Positions 1 to 8,288 of a stretch of 64,000 nt of DNA are shown here, one piece after another; within the stretch, counting starts at the first letter, position 1; the number at the start of each line of letters is the position of its first letter. The notes below the pieces were generated by a model, which saw only the letters and a program-made list of their open reading frames with translations, was not told the DNA's origin and did no database searches. The stretch spans positions 1 to 64,000 of the forward strand of contig JAQWOR010000066.1 in the NCBI GenBank assembly GCA_029245785.1, given 5' to 3'. The stretch is from Polaribacter sp. (GTDB taxonomy: Bacteria > Bacteroidota > Bacteroidia > Flavobacteriales > Flavobacteriaceae). The translations under genes and the position numbers were made by a program.

Positions 1-3000
1 TAGGACCTGTCCAAGAATAGGTGTAAGTTCCTGCTCCACCACTTACAGCAATATCAATACTTCCATCATCTGAACCATTACAAGAAATATTAAATCCATT
101 GTGAGATGATAGCGTTCCGGAATCTATGTTTAAAATAGCTGTAGGTTGTGTGATTGTAACTAAAGGTGAAGTACTTGTACAACCATTTTGATCTACGACT
201 TGAACTTGATAATCTCCAGATGGAAGATTGGAAAATGTAGCAGAAAGATTTGTTGTGGTTTGTACAGCTGGATAAGATGATGGTAATGCAGGGCTTCCGA
301 CAACTGTATAGGTATATATAATACCATCTACAGAACCACTGGTAGTAATTTGTGAAATTAAAGCTCCACTTTCTCCATTAAAACAACCATTGTTTTGGGT
401 TGCAATGGCAGTATTGTTTAATATTCTTGGTTCTGAAAGTGTAAAATTAAATGATTTTTGGCAACTGTTTTGGTCACTAACTTGTACAGAATATGTCCCT
501 GCTGTTAACCCGCTAATACCTTCATCATTTTCCGTTCCTGTCGGTATACTTCCGTCTACAGTTGTCCATATATACGAATAAGGACCTATTCCTCCTGACA
601 TTGTGATATCAACACTTCCATCACTAGCTCCATTACAGCTTATGTTTATAGGACTTCCTGTACCCGCATAAAAATTGGAGACACTTGAAGAGGTTAAGGT
701 TACTTCAGCTGGTTCGTTTATATCTATAAATCTAAACATTGGACAGCTTGCCCCATTATTTCCAAGAATCCAAACTTTCACCCTATAAGAATCTACCGGC
801 AAATCAGTATATACTAGGCTTGTTCCTTGTACCGAAAAAGTGGTTATTGGTACGCTTAGAGAGGAGGTGCTTACTATTTCATAATTATAATCTGTAGTAT
901 AATTAGGGATCGTTATTGTTCCATCAGTAAGTCCAAAACAGCTCACATTCTGTGGTAAAGCATCAAAAGTAACCTCTATAGGTTGTGTGAGCTCCTGACT
1001 AATTTGCGTTGGGTTAGATGTACAATTATTTTGATCCGTTACACTGATTGTATATGTGCCTGCGTCTAAAGAAGTGAATGTCCATGTGCCATTTCCATTA
1101 TCTTGTGCTGTAGCATTACTAGGTCCTGTGAGTGTAAAAATATAGCTAGGGGTTCCTCCTGTAACACCAACTGTAATGGCTCCATTTCCTGCATTGAAAC
1201 AAGATAAATTTTGAAAAGAAACCAGTGATAAACTTATTTCTTCAGGTTGTGTAATAACTTGTGTAATGCTATTGGCACAGCTACTTTGATCCGTTATTGT
1301 AATTGTATGGTTACTGGCTTCTAAGTTTCCAATCGTATAATTAGTGCCGCTAATCAACGTAGGTGTAACAATTACACCGGCAACCTTGAAAATATAAGGA
1401 GCTGTGCCTCCTGTTACTGATACAATAACATTTCCATCAGTTCCTGCATTACAAGAAACATCTTGTTTAGAAACAAAACTTGTAGTTAACTCATCTGGCT
1501 GAGTGATTGATGCCTGTGTAATAATAGAACAACTAGCTGCATCAGTAATGGTAAAATTATACGTTCCTGCAGCTAATCCAGAAAAATCAAAAGAACCTCC
1601 ATCAGTAATTCCTGTAAATTGAGCTGCTGTTTCATCAAGTACAATGGCATAAGGAGCTGTTCCTCCTGAGATTGTTCCTGTTATGTTTCCATCGGAATCG
1701 CCAAAGCAAAGCAATAAACTTCCTGTGCTAGAGGCTTGTATTTCATTGGGTTGTGTAATCGTTTCTTGTGTTGTGGTCGTACAACTAGCAGCATCAGTAA
1801 TGGTAAAAGTATATGTCCCTGCACTTAGCCCTGAAAAATCAAAGGCACCTCCATCAGCAATTCCTGTAAATTGAGTTCCTGTTCCATCAAGTGCAATCGT
1901 ATAAGGAGCAGTTCCTCCTGAGATGCTTCCTGTAATATTTCCGTCAGAATCTCCAAAACACGTAAGTGCCTCTCCTAAAATAGCAACTGATAAAGCGGTT
2001 GGTTCAGTAATCGTTTGTGTGATGGTTGTTGTAGCAGTACAATTATTTTGATCGGTAACAGCAATACTATAACTCCCTGCTGACAAGTTTCCAATCGTAA
2101 AATTGTTACCGTTAATCAGCGTAGGCGTAACTGTTATGCCGTCAACCTCAAAAATATAAGGTGCTGTGCCTCCTGTTACTGAGACAACAATATTTCCATC
2201 AGCACCTGCATTACAAGAAACGTCTTGTTTAGAAACAAAACCTGTAGTTAGTTCAGCTGGCTGAGTGATTGATGTCTGTGTAATAATAGAACAACTAGCT
2301 GCATCAATAATGGTAAAATTATACGTTCCTGCACCTAATCCAGAGAAGTCAAAGGCACCTCCATCAGTAATTCCTGTAAATTGAGTTCCTGTTTCATCAA
2401 GTGTAATCGTATAAGGAGCGGTACCTCCTGTGATTGTCCCCGTTATATTTCCATCTGTATTTCCAAAACAAGAAAGCAATTCACCCGAAGGGGTACTTAT
2501 TAATTCTGCTGGTGTACCAATCGTAAATGTTTCAAATTTAGAACAATTATAACTGCTCACATCTAAACCATAAGTTGTTGTTAAAGGCGGGTTTGCTAAT
2601 TTATCGTAATAATATATTTGATAGGTCCCAGCAGGAAGGTTATTAACAGTATAGTTTGTTCCATCCCCTATATCTGTCCAGCTACCTATAGCTTGTGGCG
2701 CCTGTCCATCTGGCACTATATTGATGGCATAACTAGCGCCCCATCCTCCGGTTACGCTCACATTTACTTCTCCATTACTATCTCCAAAACAAATTACATC
2801 AGTAGTTGTATTGACTGTTAATTCCGTTATTGGAGGAGTAGAAACCGTGATTTCTTCTGTTCCTGAACACCCAAAATCATCTGCCCAACTAAACGTATAA
2901 TCTCCTACAGGAATGTCATCTAAAGAGAGATAATATGGAGTCCCTGTAGGGGTAACTGTTCCGGCACGTGTAGTGAATGAAGCGCTACTTCCTGTAAGGG

Positions 3001-3436
3001 TCCAATCATATGGAGGTATCCCATTTTCAAAACGTAAAATGATAACTCCTGAATTGGGGTCTTCTGCACATGCTAATCCTGTAAATATTTCATTAACATA
3101 TAAAGCAACAGGCTCTGAAATGTCATACTCTCCAATTACCTCAGCACCATTAGCATCACTTACAATAACTTTATAGCTTCCTGGCGCTTGACCAGACAAT
3201 ACAAAATAATCTTCATTAGGTAGCAAATTCCAGACTGTTCCGCTCTTTTTAAACCATTGATACGCATACGGCTGCACTCCTCCATCTGCGGACACAGTAA
3301 TACTACCACTACATGAATTTATAATAACACCAGGTATTGTAAGTTGGGCACTTCCTTTAAAACTTACCAATACTCCAAAGGCAACAAATAACATATAAAT
3401 TAAATGCTTTTTTGGGGGGGTAATTGCTTTTTTCAC
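1..3436 (-). CDS. SprB-like repeat cell-surface protein (5' part, runs off window)
   Basis: A minus-strand frame is open without a stop from 3436 to the left edge (about 1145 codons; the C-terminus is outside). It begins with a Lys-rich segment, a hydrophobic stretch (IYMLFVAFGVLVSF) and a probable cleavage after GSA, so it has a Sec signal peptide. The rest is a chain of roughly 84-residue domains with the SprB-repeat signature: Cys-x-Gly-Asp/Asn-x-(D/N)-G-x-I, then SGG-x-x-PY, L-x-AG-x-Y-x-(F/V)-x-(I/V)-x-D and ITQP. Such proteins are exported by type IX secretion and act as adhesins or gliding adhesins; the gldKLMN genes lie 2 kb away. The start is taken as GTG at 3436, which overlaps an ATG that is followed at once by TGA. 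An in-frame ATG at 3394 is possible but would remove the basic n-region of the signal peptide. The sorting domain cannot be seen here. Confidence 0.85.
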   Translation of the reverse strand, partial: MKKAITPPKKHLIYMLFVAFGVLVSFKGSAQLTIPGVIINSCSGSITVSADGGVQPYAYQWFKKSGTVWNLLPNEDYFVLSGQAPGSYKVIVSDANGAEVIGEYDISEPVALYVNEIFTGLACAEDPNSGVIILRFENGIPPYDWTLTGSSASFTTRAGTVTPTGTPYYLSLDDIPVGDYTFSWADDFGCSGTEEITVSTPPITELTVNTTTDVICFGDSNGEVNVSVTGGWGASYAINIVPDGQAPQAIGSWTDIGDGTNYTVNNLPAGTYQIYYYDKLANPPLTTTYGLDVSSYNCSKFETFTIGTPAELISTPSGELLSCFGNTDGNITGTITGGTAPYTITLDETGTQFTGITDGGAFDFSGLGAGTYNFTIIDAASCSIITQTSITQPAELTTGFVSKQDVSCNAGADGNIVVSVTGGTAPYIFEVDGITVTPTLINGNNFTIGNLSAGSYSIAVTDQNNCTATTTITQTITEPTALSVAILGEALTCFGDSDGNITGSISGGTAPYTIALDGTGTQFTGIADGGAFDFSGLSAGTYTFTITDAASCTTTTQETITQPNEIQASSTGSLLLCFGDSDGNITGTISGGTAPYAIVLDETAAQFTGITDGGSFDFSGLAAGTYNFTITDAASCSIITQASITQPDELTTSFVSKQDVSCNAGTDGNVIVSVTGGTAPYIFKVAGVIVTPTLISGTNYTIGNLEASNHTITITDQSSCANSITQVITQPEEISLSLVSFQNLSCFNAGNGAITVGVTGGTPSYIFTLTGPSNATAQDNGNGTWTFTSLDAGTYTISVTDQNNCTSNPTQISQELTQPIEVTFDALPQNVSCFGLTDGTITIPNYTTDYNYEIVSTSSLSVPITTFSVQGTSLVYTDLPVDSYRVKVWILGNNGASCPMFRFIDINEPAEVTLTSSSVSNFYAGTGSPINISCNGASDGSVDITMSGGIGPYSYIWTTVDGSIPTGTENDEGISGLTAGTYSVQVSDQNSCQKSFNFTLSEPRILNNTAIATQNNGCFNGESGALISQITTSGSVDGIIYTYTVVGSPALPSSYPAVQTTTNLSATFSNLPSGDYQVQVVDQNGCTSTSPLVTITQPTAILNIDSGTLSSHNGFNISCNGSDDGSIDIAVSGGAGTYTYSWTGP
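1240..2500 (-). repeat. Higher-order DNA repeats inside the SprB-like gene
   Basis: Near-identical blocks recur at fixed in-frame distances. Block B (anchored at 1529) recurs at 1781, 252 bp away, which is 84 codons. The A+B segment around 1255-1710 recurs around 2020-2475 with an offset of 762 bp (254 codons). The visible order in top-strand coordinates is A-B-B'-A-B. The high nucleotide similarity suggests recent duplication or gene conversion between domains. Because all offsets are multiples of three, copy-number change would keep the reading frame. Confidence 0.8.
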
Positions 3437-3447
3437 ATTTTGGGGGG
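3414..3447 (-). other. Homopolymer C tracts at the start of the SprB-like gene
   Basis: On the coding strand a C6 tract (3447-3442) lies just upstream of the GTG start and a C7 tract followed by A6 (3420-3408) lies inside the signal-peptide codons (Thr-Pro-Pro-Lys-Lys). A one-base slip in the C7 tract would shift the whole protein out of frame, so the tract could in principle support on/off switching. This is inference; the tract may simply be a conserved leader motif. Confidence 0.4.
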
Positions 3448-3548
3448 ATTCAAATTGTTTTTTTACAATAAATTTTATTTATAAACCTTTAAACTGTTTT
3501 TTTTGAAATTTATTTCAACACTATTTTATTAATTTTCTAACAGCACTC

Positions 3549-3659
3549 ATGTCTAATGAATTAGGGGTGTTAATTTCAATAATTGCAGCTATCGCATTTT
3601 TCTCTTCTCTATTATTCGTAAAAGTGCAGTATTACAAAATAAGCGAAAATAAAGACTAA
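3549..3659 (+). CDS. Possible 36-aa single-span membrane protein
   Basis: A short plus-strand frame from ATG 3549 to TAA 3659 encodes a short polar N-terminus, a hydrophobic span (GVLISIIAAIAFFSSLLFV) and a polar tail rich in Lys, Tyr and Glu. The composition is that of a real single-pass peptide rather than random AT-rich translation. I do not recognise a family, and no strong ribosome binding site is visible, which is usual in this phylum. It is divergent from the SprB-like gene. It could be spurious. Confidence 0.3.
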   Translation: MSNELGVLISIIAAIAFFSSLLFVKVQYYKISENKD

Positions 3660-3867
3660 AAACAACTTCAGAGTGTGTTTTTTTATATATTTAGGCTTCA
3701 TTTTAAACCCTTCTTTTTTCATGGAGGGACAACGGTCTCTTTTCGTTCTTTTGAGACCATCATATTTCTTTCGAGAAAACACCTTACAGATTTATTAGTT
3801 CTTTCCGATAACAAAGGGCACAGCTGAGTAGTGCTTGCCCAAAAAGAAGCAAAGACATAGCATATGC
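3660..3867. other. Intergenic stretch, no gene seen
   Basis: AT-rich spacer. The only structure noticed is GGTCTC at 3734 and GAGACC at 3753 as 6-bp arms of an inverted repeat with a T-rich loop. No promoter matching the phylum consensus and no RNA gene is recognisable. Confidence 0.4.
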
Positions 3868-4926
3868 CTATTTATTGACCGCTACAAACCTTTTGATATC
3901 AATTTCTGAATCCAGCGCTTCTCCTTTTTCTAAATGATTGAACAGGTTTTTAGCAACCGTTGGCGCAATCATGACGCCTCGTGTTCCCAAACCATTTAAA
4001 ACGGCTAATTGTGGGTGTTTTGGATGCACACCAACCAAAGGTCTTCTGCCTGCAACTGTGGGTCTTATCCCTGCAGATTGAGAAACAATAGTATACGGAA
4101 CATTAATTACTTTCTTTAGCTTTTCAACCAACTCTTCTTTTCCCTCTTCAGAGGGATCTGAGGTTTTGTCGGTCCAATTAAAGGTAGCTCCAACTTTATA
4201 TAAATTATCTCCCAAAGGCAATACAAATACGGTCGATTTTAATAAAAAATCAATATTTAATTCTGGTGCATGGATGGTGATTAATTCTCCTTTTGCTTCA
4301 TTTAAAGGCAAGTTCTTAAAATAGGGGTTTTCTTTAATTCCAAAACCTTCACAAAAAACAATTCTTGACGCTTTAATATCTTTGTATTGTACCAATTCTT
4401 CATCAAGATTTACTTGTTGGTGTTCAAAATTTTCGAATCGGATTAATTGGTTGTCTTCAAGATGACTTCTATACGATTCTACTAGTTCTTTCGTATCAAT
4501 TCTACCTGTTCCATTTACATCCCCAAAACTAAAATCAGCGATAACTCCATGGTACGATTGAGTATCTAATTTAGGGTTTAAATACTCTATGAGTTTTGGT
4601 TTGTCACAAGCCTCAAACCACGTGTTTTGATCTTCAATAGATTTAAAAGCTTTTTTGATTATAAACTTCTCATCAATGATTATGTTTAGTTTTTCTTCAA
4701 TACTTTTATAAAAAGGAAGCGCCATCTTTAATTGTTCATGAGCGTTCCAAACAGGTGTAAAGCGTTTTAAAATGACAGGGTTATAGACACCTCCAGCAAC
4801 CAACGAAGAGGTTTGAGAGTCATCTTCAAAAACCATAAATGTTTTTTTATGCGCTTGTAATTCTTCTACAAAAGCGAGCCCTGCTAATCCTAAGCCTACA
4901 ACAATATAATCTACTTCTTTTTGCAT
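3868..4926 (-). CDS. FAD-dependent oxidoreductase (DadA / glycine oxidase-like)
   Basis: 352 residues. The N-terminus holds the Rossmann dinucleotide-binding motif GLGLAG within a beta-alpha-beta unit (residues 7-30). The C-terminus has the block seen in the DAO superfamily, including GIRPTVAGRRPLVG and a final NGLGTRGVMIAPTVA segment that closes the FAD site. The family oxidises amines or D-amino acids. The substrate cannot be inferred. The gene stands alone: the next minus-strand gene downstream is the SprB-like gene, and a terminator and repeat region separates it from gldN. Confidence 0.75.
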   Translation of the reverse strand: MQKEVDYIVVGLGLAGLAFVEELQAHKKTFMVFEDDSQTSSLVAGGVYNPVILKRFTPVWNAHEQLKMALPFYKSIEEKLNIIIDEKFIIKKAFKSIEDQNTWFEACDKPKLIEYLNPKLDTQSYHGVIADFSFGDVNGTGRIDTKELVESYRSHLEDNQLIRFENFEHQQVNLDEELVQYKDIKASRIVFCEGFGIKENPYFKNLPLNEAKGELITIHAPELNIDFLLKSTVFVLPLGDNLYKVGATFNWTDKTSDPSEEGKEELVEKLKKVINVPYTIVSQSAGIRPTVAGRRPLVGVHPKHPQLAVLNGLGTRGVMIAPTVAKNLFNHLEKGEALDSEIDIKRFVAVNK

Positions 4927-5019
4927 GGGGTAAATTTACAATTTTATCTACTAGAACGGTATTGTATTCCTTGAAAAACAATTCCTATATCCATTTTTAG
5001 TAATATAGACGATCAGACA

Positions 5020-5093
5020 CCCTGAACTTGTTTCAGGGTCTATCTAATGCCTAACTGATTTGTTTAAAATAAGATTCTGAAACAAGTTCAGAA
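5020..5093. repeat. Pair of inverted copies of a dispersed palindromic element
   Basis: Two units share the core CTGAACTTGTTTCAG. Unit 1 (5020-5038) has arms CCCTGAA/TTCAGGG. Unit 2 (5075-5093) is in the opposite orientation with arms TTCTGAA/TTCAGAA. Each can fold alone, and together they can form a longer hairpin. A related copy lies at 36294-36312. They resemble REP-like intergenic elements. Confidence 0.7.
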
Positions 5094-5121
5094 TGACCGT
5101 ATTTTTTTTGAAAAAAAGGCA

Positions 5122-5160
5122 TAAAAAAAACGTTCCAAGAGACCTGGAACGTTTTTTTTT
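5122..5160 (-). terminator. Rho-independent terminator of the gld operon
   Basis: Stem ACGTTCCA/TGGAACGT with a 7-nt loop, flanked by A8 and T9 runs, 18 bp past the gldN stop. The flanking runs make it potentially bidirectional, but on the plus strand no gene reads into it. Confidence 0.85.
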
Positions 5161-5177
5161 AATATTTGTATCGAAAC

Positions 5178-6035
5178 TTAGTAGTTCCACATATCCATTT
5201 CTCTGTTTCGAATGCGTTCTTTAATTTTATCTGCCTCTAACAACTGAAACAGTGCATTTCCTCTTATGTAGTCAGAAATTTTTCGATTTCCATAAATATT
5301 TTCTACTCTAGTAATCGTTGCAGAAAAACGTCTCGCATTTAACAAATGATCATACGATATAGGGTGCGATGCATTTTCAGGATTGAATACTTTTACATTG
5401 TGTAAAACCTCTCTTGCAGATGGATAAAATATCCAAAACAGCGGATACAGTTCTTCATCATCAATTTCTGCAACTCCTAAGGTTTGTACATCTGGTCCCA
5501 TGGGTGCAAGTGCCAATAATCTGTATTTTAATTCTCCTTGGCGTTTGTCAAAATACCACATCCCTTTGATTTGGTATCCAGAAATATCTTGCGACTTGAT
5601 GCTAAATGTATCTATATTATCTCCATCATTACGAATATTAAGCAGCTTTCCCGCGATTTCTTGACGCGTAATTTTGGAACTAAAAAAAGAATTTTCATAG
5701 GCCTCTTTAATCCCTCCTGTTTTAAGCCCTTTTAACAAGGTATCAAACAAAGACCGTCTGTTGCTAGAAATACTTGTGGTATCAATAGGGAAATAATATG
5801 GAAGGTTTATTTTTTGATTTAAATCTATAAATTCCCATACAACATACGAATATAAAACATCTCTATCATCAATATACCCATAAGGCAAAGGTTTGTCATT
5901 GTCAGCAATAACTTGTTCTGATGTTTTTTTACCTATTGTTTCAACGCTTGTGGCGTTTAATAGGTTTACTTGCGCATGCACAACCCCTGAAAACATCAAT
6001 GCTAAAAAAACAATATAAAAATACTTACTGTTCAT
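5178..6035 (-). CDS. gldN: GldN, type IX secretion / gliding motility protein
   Basis: 285 residues with an N-terminal signal peptide ending in VVHAQ. The body matches the GldN/PorN family: PYGYIDDRDVLYS near residue 52, then the WEFIDLNQKINLPYYFP segment and GMWYFDKRQGELKYRLL. GldN is periplasmic and forms, with the lipoprotein GldK, a ring under the outer membrane that is part of the type IX secretion machine and is needed for gliding. It is the last gene of gldK-L-M-N, 17 bp after gldM, and is followed by a strong terminator. The length is normal for the family and the frame is intact. Confidence 0.95.
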   Translation of the reverse strand: MNSKYFYIVFLALMFSGVVHAQVNLLNATSVETIGKKTSEQVIADNDKPLPYGYIDDRDVLYSYVVWEFIDLNQKINLPYYFPIDTTSISSNRRSLFDTLLKGLKTGGIKEAYENSFFSSKITRQEIAGKLLNIRNDGDNIDTFSIKSQDISGYQIKGMWYFDKRQGELKYRLLALAPMGPDVQTLGVAEIDDEELYPLFWIFYPSAREVLHNVKVFNPENASHPISYDHLLNARRFSATITRVENIYGNRKISDYIRGNALFQLLEADKIKERIRNREMDMWNY

Positions 6036-6052
6036 ACTCGCTTATTTACTAA

Positions 6053-7594
6053 TTAATTGGTGATCTCAATATTTACAGGTAATACTTTTTTCAATTTATA
6101 TGAAGAATTCCCAGCAATGGTTGCTTCAATATCAAAAATGGTAATTACATCTCCCCTTCTAGCTTTTGCCAATACCTTTTTAGCCTGCGCATTAAATTTG
6201 GTGCCTTTTACAACAACTGTTAATTGATTTGGCACCTTTACTTTAAAACTACTTACGTTTAATTTTAAATCAAATACAAAGTCTGGCAATCCAGCACCTA
6301 CCTTAACTCTTGCTACACTATTTTTTGGCATTCTAACAATTCCGAATTGCCCTCTGGCTGTACCCATTGCTGCAGGAATGTCTTTTACTCTAAATGGCAC
6401 TTCAGATTTAACTGGAGTTCCATTGTCTAATGTTGCTCTTACAATAACATTTACGTTGTCTGCCTTTCCTGGCATCAAGGTGTATTTACTTCCTCTTCCT
6501 TTCATTACCCCGCTTGAAGAAGTTGCCTTTAAATTCGTGTCTGAAACCCCTGGTAATGACACCGAAATAGGGTTTTCAATTCCACGATATACGACATTCA
6601 TCCTATCTGCAGAAACAATTGCTCTATTTGGCTGAGGAATCACAGAATAGGTATTGCTAAAGGGTACTGGAATCTCTTTATTATCTTCCATAAAAAAGAT
6701 CGTCCCTTCAATATTTTTATCGCCAACAGCTCTCGATGCAGAAAAATCTAACACCACTTCGCCATCTTTGAAATTATCATATTCCTTACCATTTAGAATC
6801 ACTTTACTTGGTTCTAAGGTCTTATCATAACGTCCTAAAACAACACTTCCTACTACTTTTTCTCCAGGGTAATAAGCGTTTTTCTTAAGGTTAACAATCC
6901 CTTTGTAATTGGTCATTGACACCTCTGATTCTAGCTGACCTCCTAACAAAGAAGTTAGTATTTCGTTTTCAGTATTTTTAATCTTCGATTGAATCTGAGT
7001 CAAATTAGTTACTGAAGCAACCAAAGGAAATCCTTTGTAATGAGCATCCAACCATTTCACTATAATACCATCTTTATTGGGCTTGTCTTCTGTATTGAAT
7101 CTTCTTGATACCGTCAATTTCAACTTTTGATGCCCTGCTCCTAAAGCATTCACAACTCCTGTTCTATAGTTGCTTATGTTATTCATAAACGCCTCACCTT
7201 CTTTTGAATAACGATCTCCTTTAAAAAAGTATGCATCCAGAAAAGCGGTTTTATCCATAGATTCGTAAGCTGTTTTATCCGCTACCTCTGCCGTCATTGC
7301 CGTTTTTAAGTCTTCTAAATAACTAGTGAACTCTGAAGATAATTTTTCAATAACAAGCGCCTTGTCATTTAAAGGTTTGTATTTCGCTTCTTGATCTTGT
7401 GCTTTGGTCGCTAAACCAGCGTAAGCCAATGTGTTTTTTTCTGTTGTTGACATATTACTTGTTGTCAACTCTTCATTCATATACCCAAATGCAGACAATA
7501 CTTCTTTACTCATATTCATTGCCAACATAGCAATAAACACAAGGTACATTAGGTTGATCATTTTCTGTCTTGGAGACATTTTTCCTCCTGCCAT
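6053..7594 (-). CDS. gldM: GldM, periplasmic rotor shaft of the type IX secretion motor
   Basis: 513 residues. It starts MAGGKMSPRQKMINLMYLVF, with one transmembrane helix at about residues 13-33, followed by a long periplasmic part. In the family this part forms an alpha-helical domain and Ig-like domains. GldM forms a dimer that pairs with the GldL pentamer to make the proton-driven rotary motor for secretion and gliding. It lies between gldL and gldN with short spacers, as in other flavobacteria. The frame is intact and the length is typical. Confidence 0.96.
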   Translation of the reverse strand: MAGGKMSPRQKMINLMYLVFIAMLAMNMSKEVLSAFGYMNEELTTSNMSTTEKNTLAYAGLATKAQDQEAKYKPLNDKALVIEKLSSEFTSYLEDLKTAMTAEVADKTAYESMDKTAFLDAYFFKGDRYSKEGEAFMNNISNYRTGVVNALGAGHQKLKLTVSRRFNTEDKPNKDGIIVKWLDAHYKGFPLVASVTNLTQIQSKIKNTENEILTSLLGGQLESEVSMTNYKGIVNLKKNAYYPGEKVVGSVVLGRYDKTLEPSKVILNGKEYDNFKDGEVVLDFSASRAVGDKNIEGTIFFMEDNKEIPVPFSNTYSVIPQPNRAIVSADRMNVVYRGIENPISVSLPGVSDTNLKATSSSGVMKGRGSKYTLMPGKADNVNVIVRATLDNGTPVKSEVPFRVKDIPAAMGTARGQFGIVRMPKNSVARVKVGAGLPDFVFDLKLNVSSFKVKVPNQLTVVVKGTKFNAQAKKVLAKARRGDVITIFDIEATIAGNSSYKLKKVLPVNIEITN

Positions 7595-7622
7595 ATCTAA
7601 TTAGTTTTTAATATTATATACA

Positions 7623-8258
7623 CTAATTACTTTTCGTTGACATTGCAGACAACATTCCACCATAAACTCCATTTAATGAAGCTAAATTTTCAGCTAAGGA
7701 TTCCATTTGCGATTTTATTTTATCTGTGCTTTCCGCTAACGAGCTATTCAATGCTGCTTGTTTGCTTGCGTTTTCCATTTGAGCTTGATACAAACCGTTT
7801 AAGGACTCCATTTGTACCGCCGCCAAAGACATTTGATCATTGTACTTATTGGTCGCTGAAATAGTTTCTGAAGCAGCTGACAAACCTTCTGCAGCACCAG
7901 AAAAATCTTTGATACTTCTTCCTAAACTCGAAATCAATTCTGTATCTACCTGTGCTTCCTGCAATAAATTGTCTAGTTTTTGAGACAACATTCCTTGTGC
8001 TCCTATAGTCACTTCTCCATCTTCGTTTCCTAATTCTGGGTACACTTTGGTCCAATCTAAATCTTCATCTATAGGTTCATGTGCAGAGATTGCAAACACA
8101 ATTGCTTCTACAACCAATCCAATGGTTAACATAACACCTCCTGTAATAGGCCCAAAAGAAAAGTGTTGAATCTTAAACAACGCTCCTACAATAACAATGG
8201 CAGCACCCCAGCCATATACCATGTTCATAATTTTTTTACTTTTCATTGATCCTGCCAT
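7623..8258 (-). CDS. gldL: GldL, inner-membrane stator-like component of the type IX motor
   Basis: 211 residues. Two transmembrane helices lie near residues 13-31 and 37-57, the second containing the acidic membrane residue seen in the family (LVVEAIVF). A cytoplasmic, coiled-coil-prone Gln/Ser-rich tail follows. In the known complex a GldL pentamer encloses the GldM dimer and converts the proton gradient to rotation. It is the second gene of gldKLMN, 30 bp downstream of gldK. Confidence 0.95.
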   Translation of the reverse strand: MAGSMKSKKIMNMVYGWGAAIVIVGALFKIQHFSFGPITGGVMLTIGLVVEAIVFAISAHEPIDEDLDWTKVYPELGNEDGEVTIGAQGMLSQKLDNLLQEAQVDTELISSLGRSIKDFSGAAEGLSAASETISATNKYNDQMSLAAVQMESLNGLYQAQMENASKQAALNSSLAESTDKIKSQMESLAENLASLNGVYGGMLSAMSTKSN

Positions 8259-8288
8259 ACATTTTTTTTAAAGTTAGTTTTTGATTTA

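Noticed and set aside
1240-2500. Direct repeats considered as a CRISPR array
   Set aside because: The repeats are 252/762 bp apart, lie in one open frame and encode SprB-type domains.
3721-3798. Short ATG frame of 25 codons in the intergenic gap
   Set aside because: Composition looks random and no promoter or conserved feature supports it.
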